The notes under the pieces: generated by a model | The model's input: only the letters and a program-made list of their open reading frames with translations | Told to the model about the DNA's origin: nothing | The model's database searches: none | NCBI GenBank assembly: GCA_009801085.1 | Contig: VNWV01000001.1 | Coordinates: forward strand, 4,278,001-4,342,000 | Direction of reading: 5' to 3' | DNA length: 64,000 nucleotides | Origin: Lasiodiplodia sp. COLG20 | Lineage: Eukaryota; Ascomycota; Dothideomycetes; Botryosphaeriales; Botryosphaeriaceae | Program-made: the position numbers and the translations under genes | Part shown: one piece after another, positions 33,201 to 43,875 of the stretch | How positions within the stretch are numbered: the first letter of the stretch is position 1 | How the letters are laid out: every line of letters starts with the position of its first letter

Positions 33201-34398
33201 TATCTAAATCACTTTACCTGACCGCGTCTTGATAGATGCGCTCTCTCCCACCTCAATCAGTGTGTTAATGAGTTCTGGATGAAAGTCGAACAGTGCAGCC
33301 CGACGCGCACTTTTTATGGCGAGATGCGTTCGTGCGCATTGCGTCGGAGGCAGTGTTCCGCTAATTGGTAGCCCGGGTAAGCGCTACGGCCATCTTGGAA
33401 ACACGTTCTATTGGCCCTAGGATCCTTGCATGGTGCATCAGATATCAGCTTAAAAGAGTAACAATATGCACTTTCCAATGTCTCTTCGAAGTCCTTGAAA
33501 ATATATCGAGGAGTGACTGCACAGGAAGCAGTGGCCTGTAATTACAGGGACAGCATCAAGAGCTTGTCGTGGCAATATCGGTCACGTAGTAATCCCGTCT
33601 CAGTGAAGCTCAGCAAGCCTGTGGGGATAGACGCCTGGCAGGAGGGTCCTACAAAACTGTCGCCCTCTTCACTGTCTGATTAGCAGGCCAAGCGTACTTA
33701 AACCCTAGAGCTAACACACAGAACGATATGACCAATTGCAAATTTAGTCAGATACATCCTACGGCGGTCTCTTCACCGATACAGCGTAGGTAAGGATAAT
33801 AATCCTTCTTTGTATAAAATTGTTCTCTTTAGAGATGGCTATAATACGCTGCCGTGCGCAACTGCTTACACTCACTTATAAGAGTAAGAATAGCCAAACA
33901 CTACTGCAATCATGATCACGAGATAGGACAAAAAAAATCCCCCTCAGCAACAAAGCTCCCTCCGTAATCTCCACTCTATGAGAAGCTGGAAAGCACAGAT
34001 GTTTCGTTGCCCACACTGAAAACAATCAAACCAAAACGTCCATGAAACTTTATGTATATACCAAAGCCATCTCTCGTCTTTCAACCCATCTTACAAGAAG
34101 ACAATCTCATGACAGTCGTGATCTCATGTCATAATTCGTAAGGGTCGTTTCTCATGTCATCGCATCACCCACACACCCAGTACAACCAAAAGACAAAAAA
34201 AAAACACCAAGCTCTCCCGTCCCACTCCATCAAACCCCAGAAACAAACCAAAAAGTGTAGAGAACGAATGAACGAAGTCAAAGTCAAACCAACCCCACTA
34301 CACACAGGATTACTGAAACCCTGCACAGGCCCCTCATCCCCAGCAAAACGAACGAACGTCCCAAAACCGAGAAACCCAGCGTCAAACATCCGCCCAAA
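33201..34398. other. AT-rich intergenic stretch
   Basis: Apart from the possible ankyrin-like exon at 33219-33389, I see no gene. Positions 33680-34150 are AT-rich with many stop codons in all frames. Confidence 0.45.
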
Positions 34399-36276
34399 TC
34401 ACTCCCCCCTCCTCAAAAACCTCAACAACCCCCCTCGCCGCCTCCCCCCATCCCCAGGAATCTGCCCCACCTCCATCGCCGGCAAATTGCCCCTCAGCGC
34501 CGCCGCCTCTGCGTTCGCGCGCTCCATGGCCGCGTAGTCCCACGGCACCGTCCACTTGCGCATGGGGATCTCGCCCAGCTTGGTGCTGTCGGACGAGAAG
34601 CTGTACGTCGACGGCGTGGTGGTCAGGGCGGCTGCGGCGGCGGCGGCGGTGGTGGCTCTGTTGCGAGAGGAGGTGGAACCGGCCGAGAGTTGGGCGGACG
34701 GGTGGAGGTGCAGGTTGGCGGATGATGACGCGCAGGAGGGGTTGCGGCTGCTGAGGCTGGTGCGGGGCTGTTGTTGTTGCTCTGAGTTGAGCGGGCGTGG
34801 GCGCTGCGGTGCTTGTAGGTGCTGCTTCTTTGGTGGTGGCGCCGGGGGTTGGCGGCGGTGGAGGACGTTGGGGTTTGGTGGTGGTGGTGGCGGAGCCGGT
34901 GCGATGCTGGTGCCAGGGAGTTCGGCGAGAGCGGCGGTCGAGACGGGGAATTTGGGTGGGCGGGCTGGTTGGAATAAAGTAGGAGCGGCGGCAGCGGCAG
35001 CGGTGGCTTGTTGGCGGGGCGGGCGTTGCGGGATCACAAGCGGGGCAGGTTGAAGATGGGCCAAGGGGTTCTGGTGCTCCTGTTGACGCTGTGGCTGTGG
35101 CGGCTCCTGTGGAGGGATGATGGGTAGGGGGTTGGCTTCACGTAAGGGTCGAGGTCCGTGGGGCCAAGTCTCCGGGCGTTGGAGGGTAGGTACAGTGATA
35201 GCAGGCACCTGGGCTTTTGCGGTTGCTGGAGCTGCTGCTGCTGGGGCCTTGACCTGGGGTTTTGCGGTCGTTGGAGCAGCAGCTACTGGAGCCTTGACGG
35301 GTTTCCTGGTGAGAGACATTTCACGCGAAGGGGGTTGAGACATGGCTGTGGCTTTGCTGTAACTGGGCGGAGGGTCGGACCGGTAGGTAGAGGTTGATTG
35401 GGAACGAGGAAGCTGAGGCCTGGGTGGAAGGTCTACAGGTGGGAACGACGAGGTGACAGGCGTCGAGGCGGATGAACCAGAGGAGGCATTATTGCTTTGC
35501 CGTTGCGACCTCGATGCTAAAGCCGCGGAAGAAGGCTTCTTCATAGGAGGATACTTGGCACTGTTGCGAGGCCTCCGGACGATGACAAGCTCCGTCTGGG
35601 ATCGTCTCGGTTTGGGCTTAGCGCCGGGTATCCGTTTGGCGTTGGCGCAACCACCACGTTGTCTCGGATTCGCTGATGATCCACAATCATGGTGGTGATG
35701 GCTGCCGCAGCTTGGGCATTTGTGTCGGACCCGATCCAGGACAAGCTGTGACTGAGAGAGCCGTTGGTAGAGTTGGCCCAGAGCGTCAATGGCCTCGGCC
35801 CTCGACGTGTCGGAGAGACTGGTGAGCGACTTGTAGTCGGGATGGTGGTCGTTCTTGCCCGGGGATAGGAAGGCTCCGATGATGGCTACGAGGCCGCTGT
35901 TGAGCTTGAGTAGAACTTCGGTGAGCGATGCGTGGGCAATTGCTGTGGCATGGTCAGTACAGCCTTGGACGTCTGGTTGGACAAGGATCGTACCATCGCC
36001 CTGTGCGAATTTCTCGCCAACGGCGGCATAGTTGCTCTCATAATGGCGCTGGATGTCGAGCGGGTTTTGCCTGAGCGAGTTGCTGAGTTGTAGCTCGTCG
36101 CCCGACGGCTCGAGTTGGGCGGGGGTTGCGCGGTGAGACTTCTTGCTGGACCTCCGACGGCGACGTCTCTCTCGCAGGCGCTTGAAGACATCGAGTCCGC
36201 TGGTGAAGGCGCCAACGATGGCCAGAACAGAGTCCCCGACGGGGGTGTCGCGCTGCTCGTGATGCGCCATGCTCAC
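34399..36276 (-). CDS. Unrecognised proline-rich protein with basic N-terminal helix
   Basis: An open frame of 625 codons (MSMAHHEQRDTPVGDSVLAI). The N-terminal 220 residues look ordered: a hydrophobic helix (VGDSVLAIVGAFTSGLDVFKRL), a strongly basic run (RERRRRRRSSKKSH), a helical region (LTEVLLKLNSGLVAIIGAFL) and one CPSCGSHHHH cluster. The remainder is disordered, Pro/Ala/Gln-rich and full of PxxP sites. A likely intron lies inside the open frame: GTACGATC at about 36000 down to CTGACCATGCCACAG at about 35942, a multiple of three, so removing it keeps frame and joins FAQGD to AIAHASL. A scaffold or SH3-binding role is possible but unproven. I do not recognise a named family. Confidence 0.65.
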   Translation of the reverse strand: MSMAHHEQRDTPVGDSVLAIVGAFTSGLDVFKRLRERRRRRRSSKKSHRATPAQLEPSGDELQLSNSLRQNPLDIQRHYESNYAAVGEKFAQGDGTILVQPDVQGCTDHATAIAHASLTEVLLKLNSGLVAIIGAFLSPGKNDHHPDYKSLTSLSDTSRAEAIDALGQLYQRLSQSQLVLDRVRHKCPSCGSHHHHDCGSSANPRQRGGCANAKRIPGAKPKPRRSQTELVIVRRPRNSAKYPPMKKPSSAALASRSQRQSNNASSGSSASTPVTSSFPPVDLPPRPQLPRSQSTSTYRSDPPPSYSKATAMSQPPSREMSLTRKPVKAPVAAAPTTAKPQVKAPAAAAPATAKAQVPAITVPTLQRPETWPHGPRPLREANPLPIIPPQEPPQPQRQQEHQNPLAHLQPAPLVIPQRPPRQQATAAAAAAPTLFQPARPPKFPVSTAALAELPGTSIAPAPPPPPPNPNVLHRRQPPAPPPKKQHLQAPQRPRPLNSEQQQQPRTSLSSRNPSCASSSANLHLHPSAQLSAGSTSSRNRATTAAAAAAALTTTPSTYSFSSDSTKLGEIPMRKWTVPWDYAAMERANAEAAALRGNLPAMEVGQIPGDGGRRRGGLLRFLRRGE

Positions 36277-37909
36277 AGCGGTCGCTCAAGCGGTCGCAGC
36301 GATGGCATAGGGCGACGAGGCCGAATGGGGAGCGGCGGGAGAGGGGTTTATTTGGCACATGTTTGTTGACTGGTGCCCTGGACGCGTCTAGGTAGCGGGG
36401 GCGAGTCGCAAGACTAAGGTGCATGTAGCCGCCGTATCGCGCGCTGCCAGCCTATCGCTCGCCAAAGTGCATGCATTAGCTCCCAGCCCCGTTTCAACCC
36501 TGTCCTGGTGAACAGGACGCATCCGCTCGAGCCTGACTGGCCTGGCCGTGCAGATGCGACGGCTTGCGGCGAGCCGTGCGACGAGCTGAAACCACCTTCT
36601 TGCCGGATGGCGAGCTTAAAAGAAACATGGCCGAATCATGAAAGGCCGTCCTTGTCGCGACGCCGACGCGCGACGCGGTGTTGCAGAGATCATCGCTCCT
36701 TCCGGCTAGCCTTCGTCCTTTTTCTGTGCCTGAGGCCGGAAACGGCTCGACATCTCCTCCCGCAGCGGGCCATCCGCAGCAACTGCATGCGCGCACGCTC
36801 CGTCAGCATCGTCACCAGACAGACCACTCATGTCCTGCACCTACGGGCAGATATTCCTATTTGCCAGGTCATCACCAAAGCTATCCTCTGAATGGACGCC
36901 CTGAACACGTCTCCTCTCATTCGGGCGCATGTGCAATCCGGCTCCCAGCCTCCCCTATTTTTACCCGCACGCACTTGCGTTTTTCGTGGTACTTCCAAAG
37001 CTTCGCGAAGCTGCCGTGTTTCCGGTGGCTGGTCGACCGCGTTGGCGAGATGCGTTGCCCGGAAGACGGTGCTGCAGTGGCCTCTTCGCTTCTCGTCCGT
37101 GACGTACACATTACCGGTGAACAGGTTCTGGACTGAAGCAGCCTGGTGATGACTCGGTCTCACATGCGCTGCAGAGTGCCGCGCGGACACGCAGCAATTT
37201 CCTGTCATTTGGGAGCAGTCTAGCGCCTACAAGCTACCTTTCGAATCTCACAAGAGTAGAAACAAGACATAAAAGTGCCTACAATCAAGAATATCAAAGA
37301 CACTTGAGATGGTGAAGGGCTGAATAGCATTTAGCTTCAAACAATCTATGTTGGGCATAAGTGGAAGTAAGTGAAGCCAATCTCCATCTGCATCTTTTCC
37401 CTATCGCGATTCGTCGTCCGCACCGGCACACGATCCCGCCCGCGACTCTACTTCCATATACTTAAACCGGGGTTTGAGATACATTGCTTCTGCTAGACTC
37501 GTGGGATTGTGGCATGTCATTTCTCATGTTTTCAACGCTTACCATACTGACGCACTCGATAACCATCACCAGGCGTGGACCAACACTTCATGAAGGTACG
37601 CAAAGGCCGCTGACCGTTTCCATTTGTCCCCGGATTCTGACATGCAGAGCTGTATGGCTGAGACATTGCAATGCGAAATCTTACCATAGCCTTATCACTA
37701 AGCTCGAAGTTGTTTTAAATAGCCTAGCGACCAAGTGTCGTAGAAGCCATGAACAGCTCCATAAGATGGCATACACGTGGGATAAAGACAAGGAAATGAG
37801 CTCAATATTATATGTCCTTGAACTTTCGGGCCTTTCGTAGCTGAATCACTTCTTGGATCTATTCAATGATTTACCTCAGCTTTTCTGAGGCGTCTACTAG
37901 CTATTGCTA
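36277..37909. other. Gene-poor spacer upstream of the MITE
   Basis: No supported gene. Frames around 36494-37208 overlap on both strands and lack domains. The region upstream of 36276 should hold the promoter of the proline-rich gene. Confidence 0.45.
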
Positions 37910-38143
37910 CAGTCCCCTCTCGCGGCCGATGGCTAGCGTGTATTTGTTTTTCCTCATGTCGTGGGTAAATGACGCTATCGTCCGGACGAGAATGTCGGAT
38001 TAAAAATTCTACATATACGTACGGACGATAGCTTTTAATACCTACATATGTTAATTTTTCTAAGGTAGAGTTGGGGCATAGTTACGCTATATTTTACACC
38101 CCTACTATTCTTCGCGCTAGCCATCGGCTGCGAGAGGGGGCTG
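37910..38143 (+). mobile_element. Mariner-type MITE, 234 bp, TA target duplication
   Basis: Terminal inverted repeats of about 29 bp: the left end starts CAGTCCCCTCTCGCGGCCGA (37910) and the reverse complement of the right end starts CAGCCCCCTCTCGCAGCCGA (38143). Over the first 31 bases they differ at only three positions, all C/T or G/A. The element is flanked by TA (37908-37909 and 38144-38145). A second, inner inverted repeat, GCTATCGTCCG (37974-37984) against CGGACGATAGC (38022-38032), would let the transcript fold. There is no transposase frame. CAGT-type ends with TA duplication point to the Tc1/mariner group as the mobilising source. Confidence 0.82.
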
Positions 38144-38534
38144 TATGTACTGATATAGCACATAGTATAGGCTTCGAAGTTTGTGAAAGTGAAGAGTTGA
38201 ACGAGGTGCAATTTGTCGTACTCGGTTTGGTTTAGTCGTCAGCGGGTATCCTCACTACAGTTGCCATTTATCCTCCACGATTGTTAGTATTACAGAGTGC
38301 CAACATACCCATGAGCATTTGTTAGCATGAGAAGATAGCTGACATCGTGTATTATCGTGAGGTGTCGTCAATACGGAATTTAAAGTCCGAAAGTCCAAAT
38401 CTAGTGCATTAATGCGAATTCTCCAATAAACACGCTATCGTCGCTCATGCCAGTGCAAAACACGGAAACACAAAAACAACCCCTCCCACATCCATAGAAG
38501 TATGAAAAATGATTCTAGCATAGGTGCCAGAGTC
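38144..38534. other. Spacer, nothing seen
   Basis: AT-rich DNA between the MITE and the 3' end of the glucanase gene. No further element recognised. Confidence 0.5.
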
Positions 38535-41303
38535 TCAGTAGTTCTCCGCCAATCCCAGACCCGAATAATCCGGAATGTCACTCGTGTTGCACGAGAACGC
38601 GCTGCGATCCCACACCTTGTCCGGCAAGATCCCCGCCTTCATCCCACTCTCCCAACTCCACTGGATCGCCTTCTCCGTCTTCCACGTCCAGTAGAACCAG
38701 CCCCAGCCCTGCTCGAAACTGTAAATCTGCGCAAGTGCGAAATGAAGGAGAAATTGCTTGTACGTGTCGCTGTAGTCGGAGGGATCGGCGTTGGCATTGT
38801 TGCAGGAGCAAACCGGGTTGTTGTCCGTGGGGCAGGTGGGGGTGAGAACCGAGGTGTCCGAATCGCCTGTGTTATACGTGCCCTCCCAGCGTGTGCCCCA
38901 GCCGACGTTGTTGATGTACTGCGTGCAGTCTGTATCGGCCTGCGACCATTCGCCGCACATGGTTGGCCCGAAGCCCGTCTTCTTGTTCATCGAACGGAGC
39001 GACTGCTGCGTCCAGCCTTTGCACGCGAAATTGACCTTCTCGGCGTGCGAGAATTTGATCAGGTCTACGTTGAATATGACGTATTGGTGCACGTCGAGAA
39101 GGAGATCTTCGTAGTCTTGCAGCTTGCCTTGCCAGTTGTCCAAGCCCATGAAGCCGTCGCCGAAGACGAGAATGGCGGTGATGTTATTGTTGCGAACGAG
39201 GGGAATGACATCGTCGTACCACCCGAGAACATCGTCGGTGTCGAGTTCCACCATGCGAGGCTCGTTGGCGAGGCCGTACATGGTGACAACATTTTTGTAC
39301 CGGGGCTGGGCGAAGAATTTAGAGAGCTGGTCGTGGATGTCGAGACTACGCTGTCTGTTGAGGTCGCCATCAGTCCCGTTTAACCACCCGATGACACCCT
39401 GCTTTCCGCTGTGGTTCCAGCCGTTTTGACTGCCCGGCAACCCATGGAGATCAAGGTTGACCCGAAGTCCTTGCTGCCGGGCATACTCTATTCCACGGAG
39501 GAGATAACGCCAGGAAACCTTAGGAACATATGGATCACCGTCATAGGTGGTCACAGCCCAATAGTTGAATGGAATGCGGACGTGGTCAAATCCCGCGTCC
39601 CGAATATCGGCAAAGGTTTGCTTTGTGATCCAGGACGAGTAATGTTGCTCCAGATTTGATTTGGCTTTCGTGCTGCCCATGCTTTTGGTGAGCGTCCATT
39701 CATCAATGACTCCATCTCGGGTATTGTAGGATTCAAAGAAAGATGGGGTAATCCAGGGTTCTAGGTTGAACCATCCGCCGACGTTGACACCACGGATGGA
39801 CATTTCGCCATATTTAAACTCCTTATCCAGAGCGGGAACGTTCTCGTTCGCTTGGACACTGTCATCCCAGGTCATGTTGAGGCCCATGATTGATAGGCCT
39901 CCGACCGTGTCGTTGGTGAAGGTGACGTTGAAGTCTTCCGTGTCGTACCATGAGAATGGATCCAGAAGCCCACCCTTTGCCCAATCAGGGATGTCGGCCT
40001 CGGAGATGCTGTTCAGGTTACTGTTGTCCGGTTTACTCGAGTCCGACGAGCTTGAAGAAGAGGAGGTATCACCACCACTATCGCTACTCTTCTTTCCCGA
40101 TACTACAACAGCAACCGGAATGATGATTGCTAGGAGAAGAACAACGATGCCGATGCCAATGAAGATCTTCTTCCGTTTCTTCTTCTTCAACTCTTCATCG
40201 TAGAATTCGTCCTTAGTTCCGCCACCGCCGCGATTAGCCGCCACGCGGTACTCGTAATCTTCCTTACCGCCCTCTTCGAGCAGCGGCCCACTAACAACTC
40301 GACTCTTCCTCTGTTTTCCAGGAATTGCTGTGGCGGCAAGCGCTCTTTCTTTTCTTCTCTGCCTTCTTTCGTCCCTCTCATCGTCCGTGTATTCTCTCCG
40401 TCTCCTCCTCGGTTCCGCGGCATCGTCCGTGTACGGGTCGTCAGTATACGGCTCGGGGTACTCGTCATACCCCCTCACCCTGATCCCGTCATTACCGCTG
40501 GGATAATTTCGTGGGACCTCCTCCTCTTCATCGTCATCCTCCAACTCCGCATCGACGTGCCTACTCCTCCTAAACCCCATCTCTTCTTCATGCCTCCTCC
40601 TCTTTTCGCGCTCCTTCTCCGCTGCAGCCGCCGCGGCCGCTTCCTCCTTCGCCCTCCTCTTCTCCCTCCGCTCCTCGCGCTGCCTATCCTTCTCCAAATT
40701 CTTTTCCTGCTCGCGCACCCGCTTCACGTAGGCCTCATCGTACCGGTGCGCCTTCCACCCGCTCTTGGCGTTCGAAGCGTCCAGCTGCGCCAGCGCATCC
40801 GCATGCAGCAGCGGACGCGCGCTGGCGCCCGAATCCCTGCTCGCCGGCGTGTCCCAGCCACCACCGCCGCCGCTGGCCCGATGGCCACTGCTATCTCTCC
40901 TTGGCCTGCGCTGCTGTCTAGCCTTCGTCGGGCTAGGCGAGCCATCGCCGCCGGCGCGATACGGCGAGTCGTACGAGCGCTGCGGCTGCCTCAGGATGGG
41001 CTCGCCGGTCGAGTCGGTGGCGCGGTGGCCGCGGCGACGACGGCGCTCCTGCCGTTCCTGCTGCGCGCGCTCGTAGTGTTCGCGGTCGCTGGACGGAGTG
41101 TGTTCTCCAGGAGCGGCGGCAGCCTGGCGCGCGGCACGCTCGCGTCGGCGGCGGCGGCGTTCTTCGTCGTCCGTGTCGCCGCGGCTCTCGCGTCGCTGAC
41201 GTCGTCGTTCGCGTTCGCGCTCGGAGCGGTAGCCCTCGCCTTCGTGCCGGTCGCGGGAGTAGTCGCGCTCGCGGGGCGAGTCGTAGTGGTAGTCCCGTGG
41301 CAT
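38535..41303 (-). CDS. Membrane-anchored exo-beta-1,3-glucanase (GH5, exgD-like)
   Basis: Single exon, 922 residues. The N-terminal 380 residues are cytosolic, extremely charged and Arg-rich (RERERERRRQRRESRGD). One signal-anchor span follows at about 380-402 (IFIGIGIVVLLLAIIIPVAVVV), then a Ser-rich stalk, then a GH5 domain outside the membrane. Catalytic features: the acid/base Glu in GLANEPRM (about residue 680) and the nucleophile Glu in MCGEWSQADTDC (about 782), plus HxxxGSQNG in DLHGLPGSQNGWNHSG. It is expected to trim or remodel cell-wall beta-1,3-glucan at the surface, like Aspergillus ExgD. Long Arg/Glu repeats make the cytosolic tail unusually large. Transcribed in the same direction as the NMNAT gene upstream. 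Confidence 0.93.
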   Translation of the reverse strand: MPRDYHYDSPRERDYSRDRHEGEGYRSERERERRRQRRESRGDTDDEERRRRRRERAARQAAAAPGEHTPSSDREHYERAQQERQERRRRRGHRATDSTGEPILRQPQRSYDSPYRAGGDGSPSPTKARQQRRPRRDSSGHRASGGGGGWDTPASRDSGASARPLLHADALAQLDASNAKSGWKAHRYDEAYVKRVREQEKNLEKDRQREERREKRRAKEEAAAAAAAEKEREKRRRHEEEMGFRRSRHVDAELEDDDEEEEVPRNYPSGNDGIRVRGYDEYPEPYTDDPYTDDAAEPRRRRREYTDDERDERRQRRKERALAATAIPGKQRKSRVVSGPLLEEGGKEDYEYRVAANRGGGGTKDEFYDEELKKKKRKKIFIGIGIVVLLLAIIIPVAVVVSGKKSSDSGGDTSSSSSSSDSSKPDNSNLNSISEADIPDWAKGGLLDPFSWYDTEDFNVTFTNDTVGGLSIMGLNMTWDDSVQANENVPALDKEFKYGEMSIRGVNVGGWFNLEPWITPSFFESYNTRDGVIDEWTLTKSMGSTKAKSNLEQHYSSWITKQTFADIRDAGFDHVRIPFNYWAVTTYDGDPYVPKVSWRYLLRGIEYARQQGLRVNLDLHGLPGSQNGWNHSGKQGVIGWLNGTDGDLNRQRSLDIHDQLSKFFAQPRYKNVVTMYGLANEPRMVELDTDDVLGWYDDVIPLVRNNNITAILVFGDGFMGLDNWQGKLQDYEDLLLDVHQYVIFNVDLIKFSHAEKVNFACKGWTQQSLRSMNKKTGFGPTMCGEWSQADTDCTQYINNVGWGTRWEGTYNTGDSDTSVLTPTCPTDNNPVCSCNNANADPSDYSDTYKQFLLHFALAQIYSFEQGWGWFYWTWKTEKAIQWSWESGMKAGILPDKVWDRSAFSCNTSDIPDYSGLGLAENY

Positions 41304-42356
41304 TGGAGCTTTATTTCAGAGAGCGGTAAGATCAACCGTGGAATGCTGGCTGCGAATGCGGGGATCGTTCGTCGCGGCACAGCTGTAAGAAAAAAGAAAA
41401 CTTGATTCGTCAAACGAAGGAGCAGCGTGCGGAATGGAGGCAACAAAAGGGCACGCTCGAAAAAAAGAAAAGAAAGAAGGTAACGATGCCGTGCTAGAGG
41501 TGCTGGAGGAGACAGCGTAACGTTTCCACGCGCGCGCGTTCACCTCCGAACGAGTGGCTGGTGGCTCATCCTAGGCGCGATCTGGGCACCAGCTGGGCGG
41601 CGCGGCGGTGTTGCTATAGCAACTCACCGATCAAACACCATCTGCGCTCGACGCTCAAGTCTGGGGGATCCTTGCGTCAATGCGTCGATGACGTCGATCA
41701 GCCGCCTCTCCCTGGTTTTGCCCCTTGAGGCTGAAGAGTACGATGTGATGCAGTCTCGGAGAACGACAAATTCATGTAGCTGTATGAGCGAATCTATTCT
41801 ATACTTCTTGCGTGTTCTGCCCCTAGCTTCGAACCGCCAACAAATTGGCCTTCGACCGGACGAACGGGCTGCTCGCCATCCCATTACGATGCAAACACCA
41901 TGTGGTTGGCGAACACAAAAAGGGAATCATGGTTGTCTCGAACATACCAAGCTCCCGAGTTCTGCACGTTTCTGAGGGGTCATCGGGTGATTATCCGAGG
42001 ACGTGCGTCATCTGGTTGATGCAAATTCTCAGTGGTATCATGCAGTATCTGCAGCTATTCCTACAAAAGTGAGAAGCATGATGACGCAGGCGTTCTCCAA
42101 TGCCGGTGACGGCTTCTCGTCACTCTCTCTCTCTAATCTCCGAAAATGCCCAAGTCTCATTATTGCGAAGCCACCCCGGCCCCGGCTCGGGCCTTTCTGT
42201 GGTATCCTACCGTAAATCATGCCATCACGCCAAGCGTGAGAGTCTCGTGAATCTTGTCGCTCTCGTGGTGGGCCCTGTTTTGCTGCGTGCGGGTCCTCGA
42301 CCGTGCGGGCTAACAAATTGTTTTGGGTTGAGTGTGCGAACCGATTCGCAGGCTTT
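41304..42356. other. Intergenic
   Basis: 1.05 kb between the glucanase start and the NMNAT stop, both on the minus strand. No gene or repeat that I can defend. Confidence 0.5.
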
Positions 42357-43875
42357 CTATGAAGAGCTGGAGGCCGATGCCACCTTACCCTTATCGTCCT
42401 TCTTCTCGCCTTCATCGCTGTACAGGCGGTTGGCCTCAATGTACCTGGATTGATGTCAGCACATTACTCTATAGCAGTGAAAGACGGATACTTACTTGAT
42501 GACTCCCTCGGGCACCAAGTAGCGGATGGACATGTCTCTCTTCAAGAAAAGCCTAATTCTTGTGCTGGAGACATCGTTCTTCACCAATTGGTGGATCACA
42601 CTACAGCCGTTAGATATGAGTATTACGCGCTACACCGGAACTGCTTACTAGATGTTGTCCCGCCATTGCTGGAGACTGGCAAGCGCATCATCAATGTCCG
42701 TGCCTAATTTCCGGTTAGGTCAAGCTGGAGCCGAAAGCTTTTGGGTATTTTACCTTCACGCTCAACAATGAATGCACCATCTGCAAGGCGTCAGAACAGT
42801 CCAGTGCAACCTTTTCCATTTGGCAGACTTACAGTGGCCCAAAATGTGGTCCAGATCCTTAGGGGCCCAGAGGTCTGATTTTCAATTAGCTCCGTTCGGC
42901 TACGTGTGACAGGTTTCCAAGCCTTACTTGGCGTAGACATGGTCTGGATCAAATCGGCTGTGGATTATGCCGTTAGTACTTCGTTAGGTAATCAATCATC
43001 CCATTGTGGCAAACTCACCTCCAGCAAGCAGTGCAACCCTGACCTTCCTCTTCTGACCAGTGTAATCTTCGATTCCACCGCGGACCTCGTTCAGCTCGTG
43101 GTCAAAGTGATCCAGCACTTTAGCGGTGGGCAAGTACTCCTTGTGCAACGGTTCTGGTCACGTGACATTAGCTCAACGTGCATGAGCCCTGCGTCGGCAC
43201 TCCTACTTACCCCATTGGTCGACTGAAATCCATGAAGAGTCTTCGACTGCCACATTGCACATGTTGATACGGTGTTCTGCCGAGGCCAAACCGGCTTTCT
43301 GAGCAACTGTTAGCAACGCTCGAAAAATTGATCGTCGCAATTTGCGACTGTTGAGTCAGCTCGGCTGACGAATCCGACAGACTGCCGATGCGGAGCAGAT
43401 TGGGAAAGATTATCCCAGCGCATACACGCCAAGCGGAAAAGCGGAAGAAGAATCGTAATTTGAGGGATATTTGGGATGGATCCATGTGTCGCAAGACGGA
43501 GAAAAATGACGTACCTTATAGGCATCGCCGACTATGCGGAAGCCATGTTAGCAGCACGCAAGACGGTGCGGACTCCAAGGGACTTACCAGGTGACAAGTA
43601 CCCGCCTATAGAAGACCAGTCAGCATCCAAACTACGCAGTAGCCAGGGTATTGTAACATACCAACGACTTCAAATTCCGTGTTGTACCTGACCCAGTCAA
43701 GGGCCATTTCGAATATGCGCAAGTGCAGGTACGTGATCGGGCTGAAGGAGCCGCAAGCGACGAGGACCAAGGGTGTCCTGCTGCTGTCGCTCAACACCTT
43801 CTTGAGACGTTGGGTCGGGAACTCATAGGTGGCGAGGGAGACCCCGTTTTGGGTGGCGGGCTCTTGTTGGGACAT
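42357..43875 (-). CDS. Nicotinamide/nicotinate mononucleotide adenylyltransferase
   Basis: Makes NAD from NMN (or NaAD from NaMN) and ATP, the last shared step of NAD synthesis. Eleven exons join in phase: 43875-43662, 43605-43588, 43531-43515, 43298-43211, 43153-43019, 42957-42928, 42874-42833, 42780-42754, 42703-42649, 42600-42496, 42444-42357. Product 272 residues. Nucleotidyltransferase motifs: GSFSPITYLHLRIFEMA (GxFxPxTxxHL) and, near the C terminus, VSSTRIRLFLKR (SSTxxR). Also recognisable are GGYLSPVGDAYKK and VALLAGADLI. Five exons are 42 nt or less, two of them 18 and 17 nt. Start: MSQQEPATQNGVS; a longer upstream frame lacks support. Divergent to the HECT ligase gene. NMA1/NMA2 are the yeast relatives. 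Confidence 0.94.
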
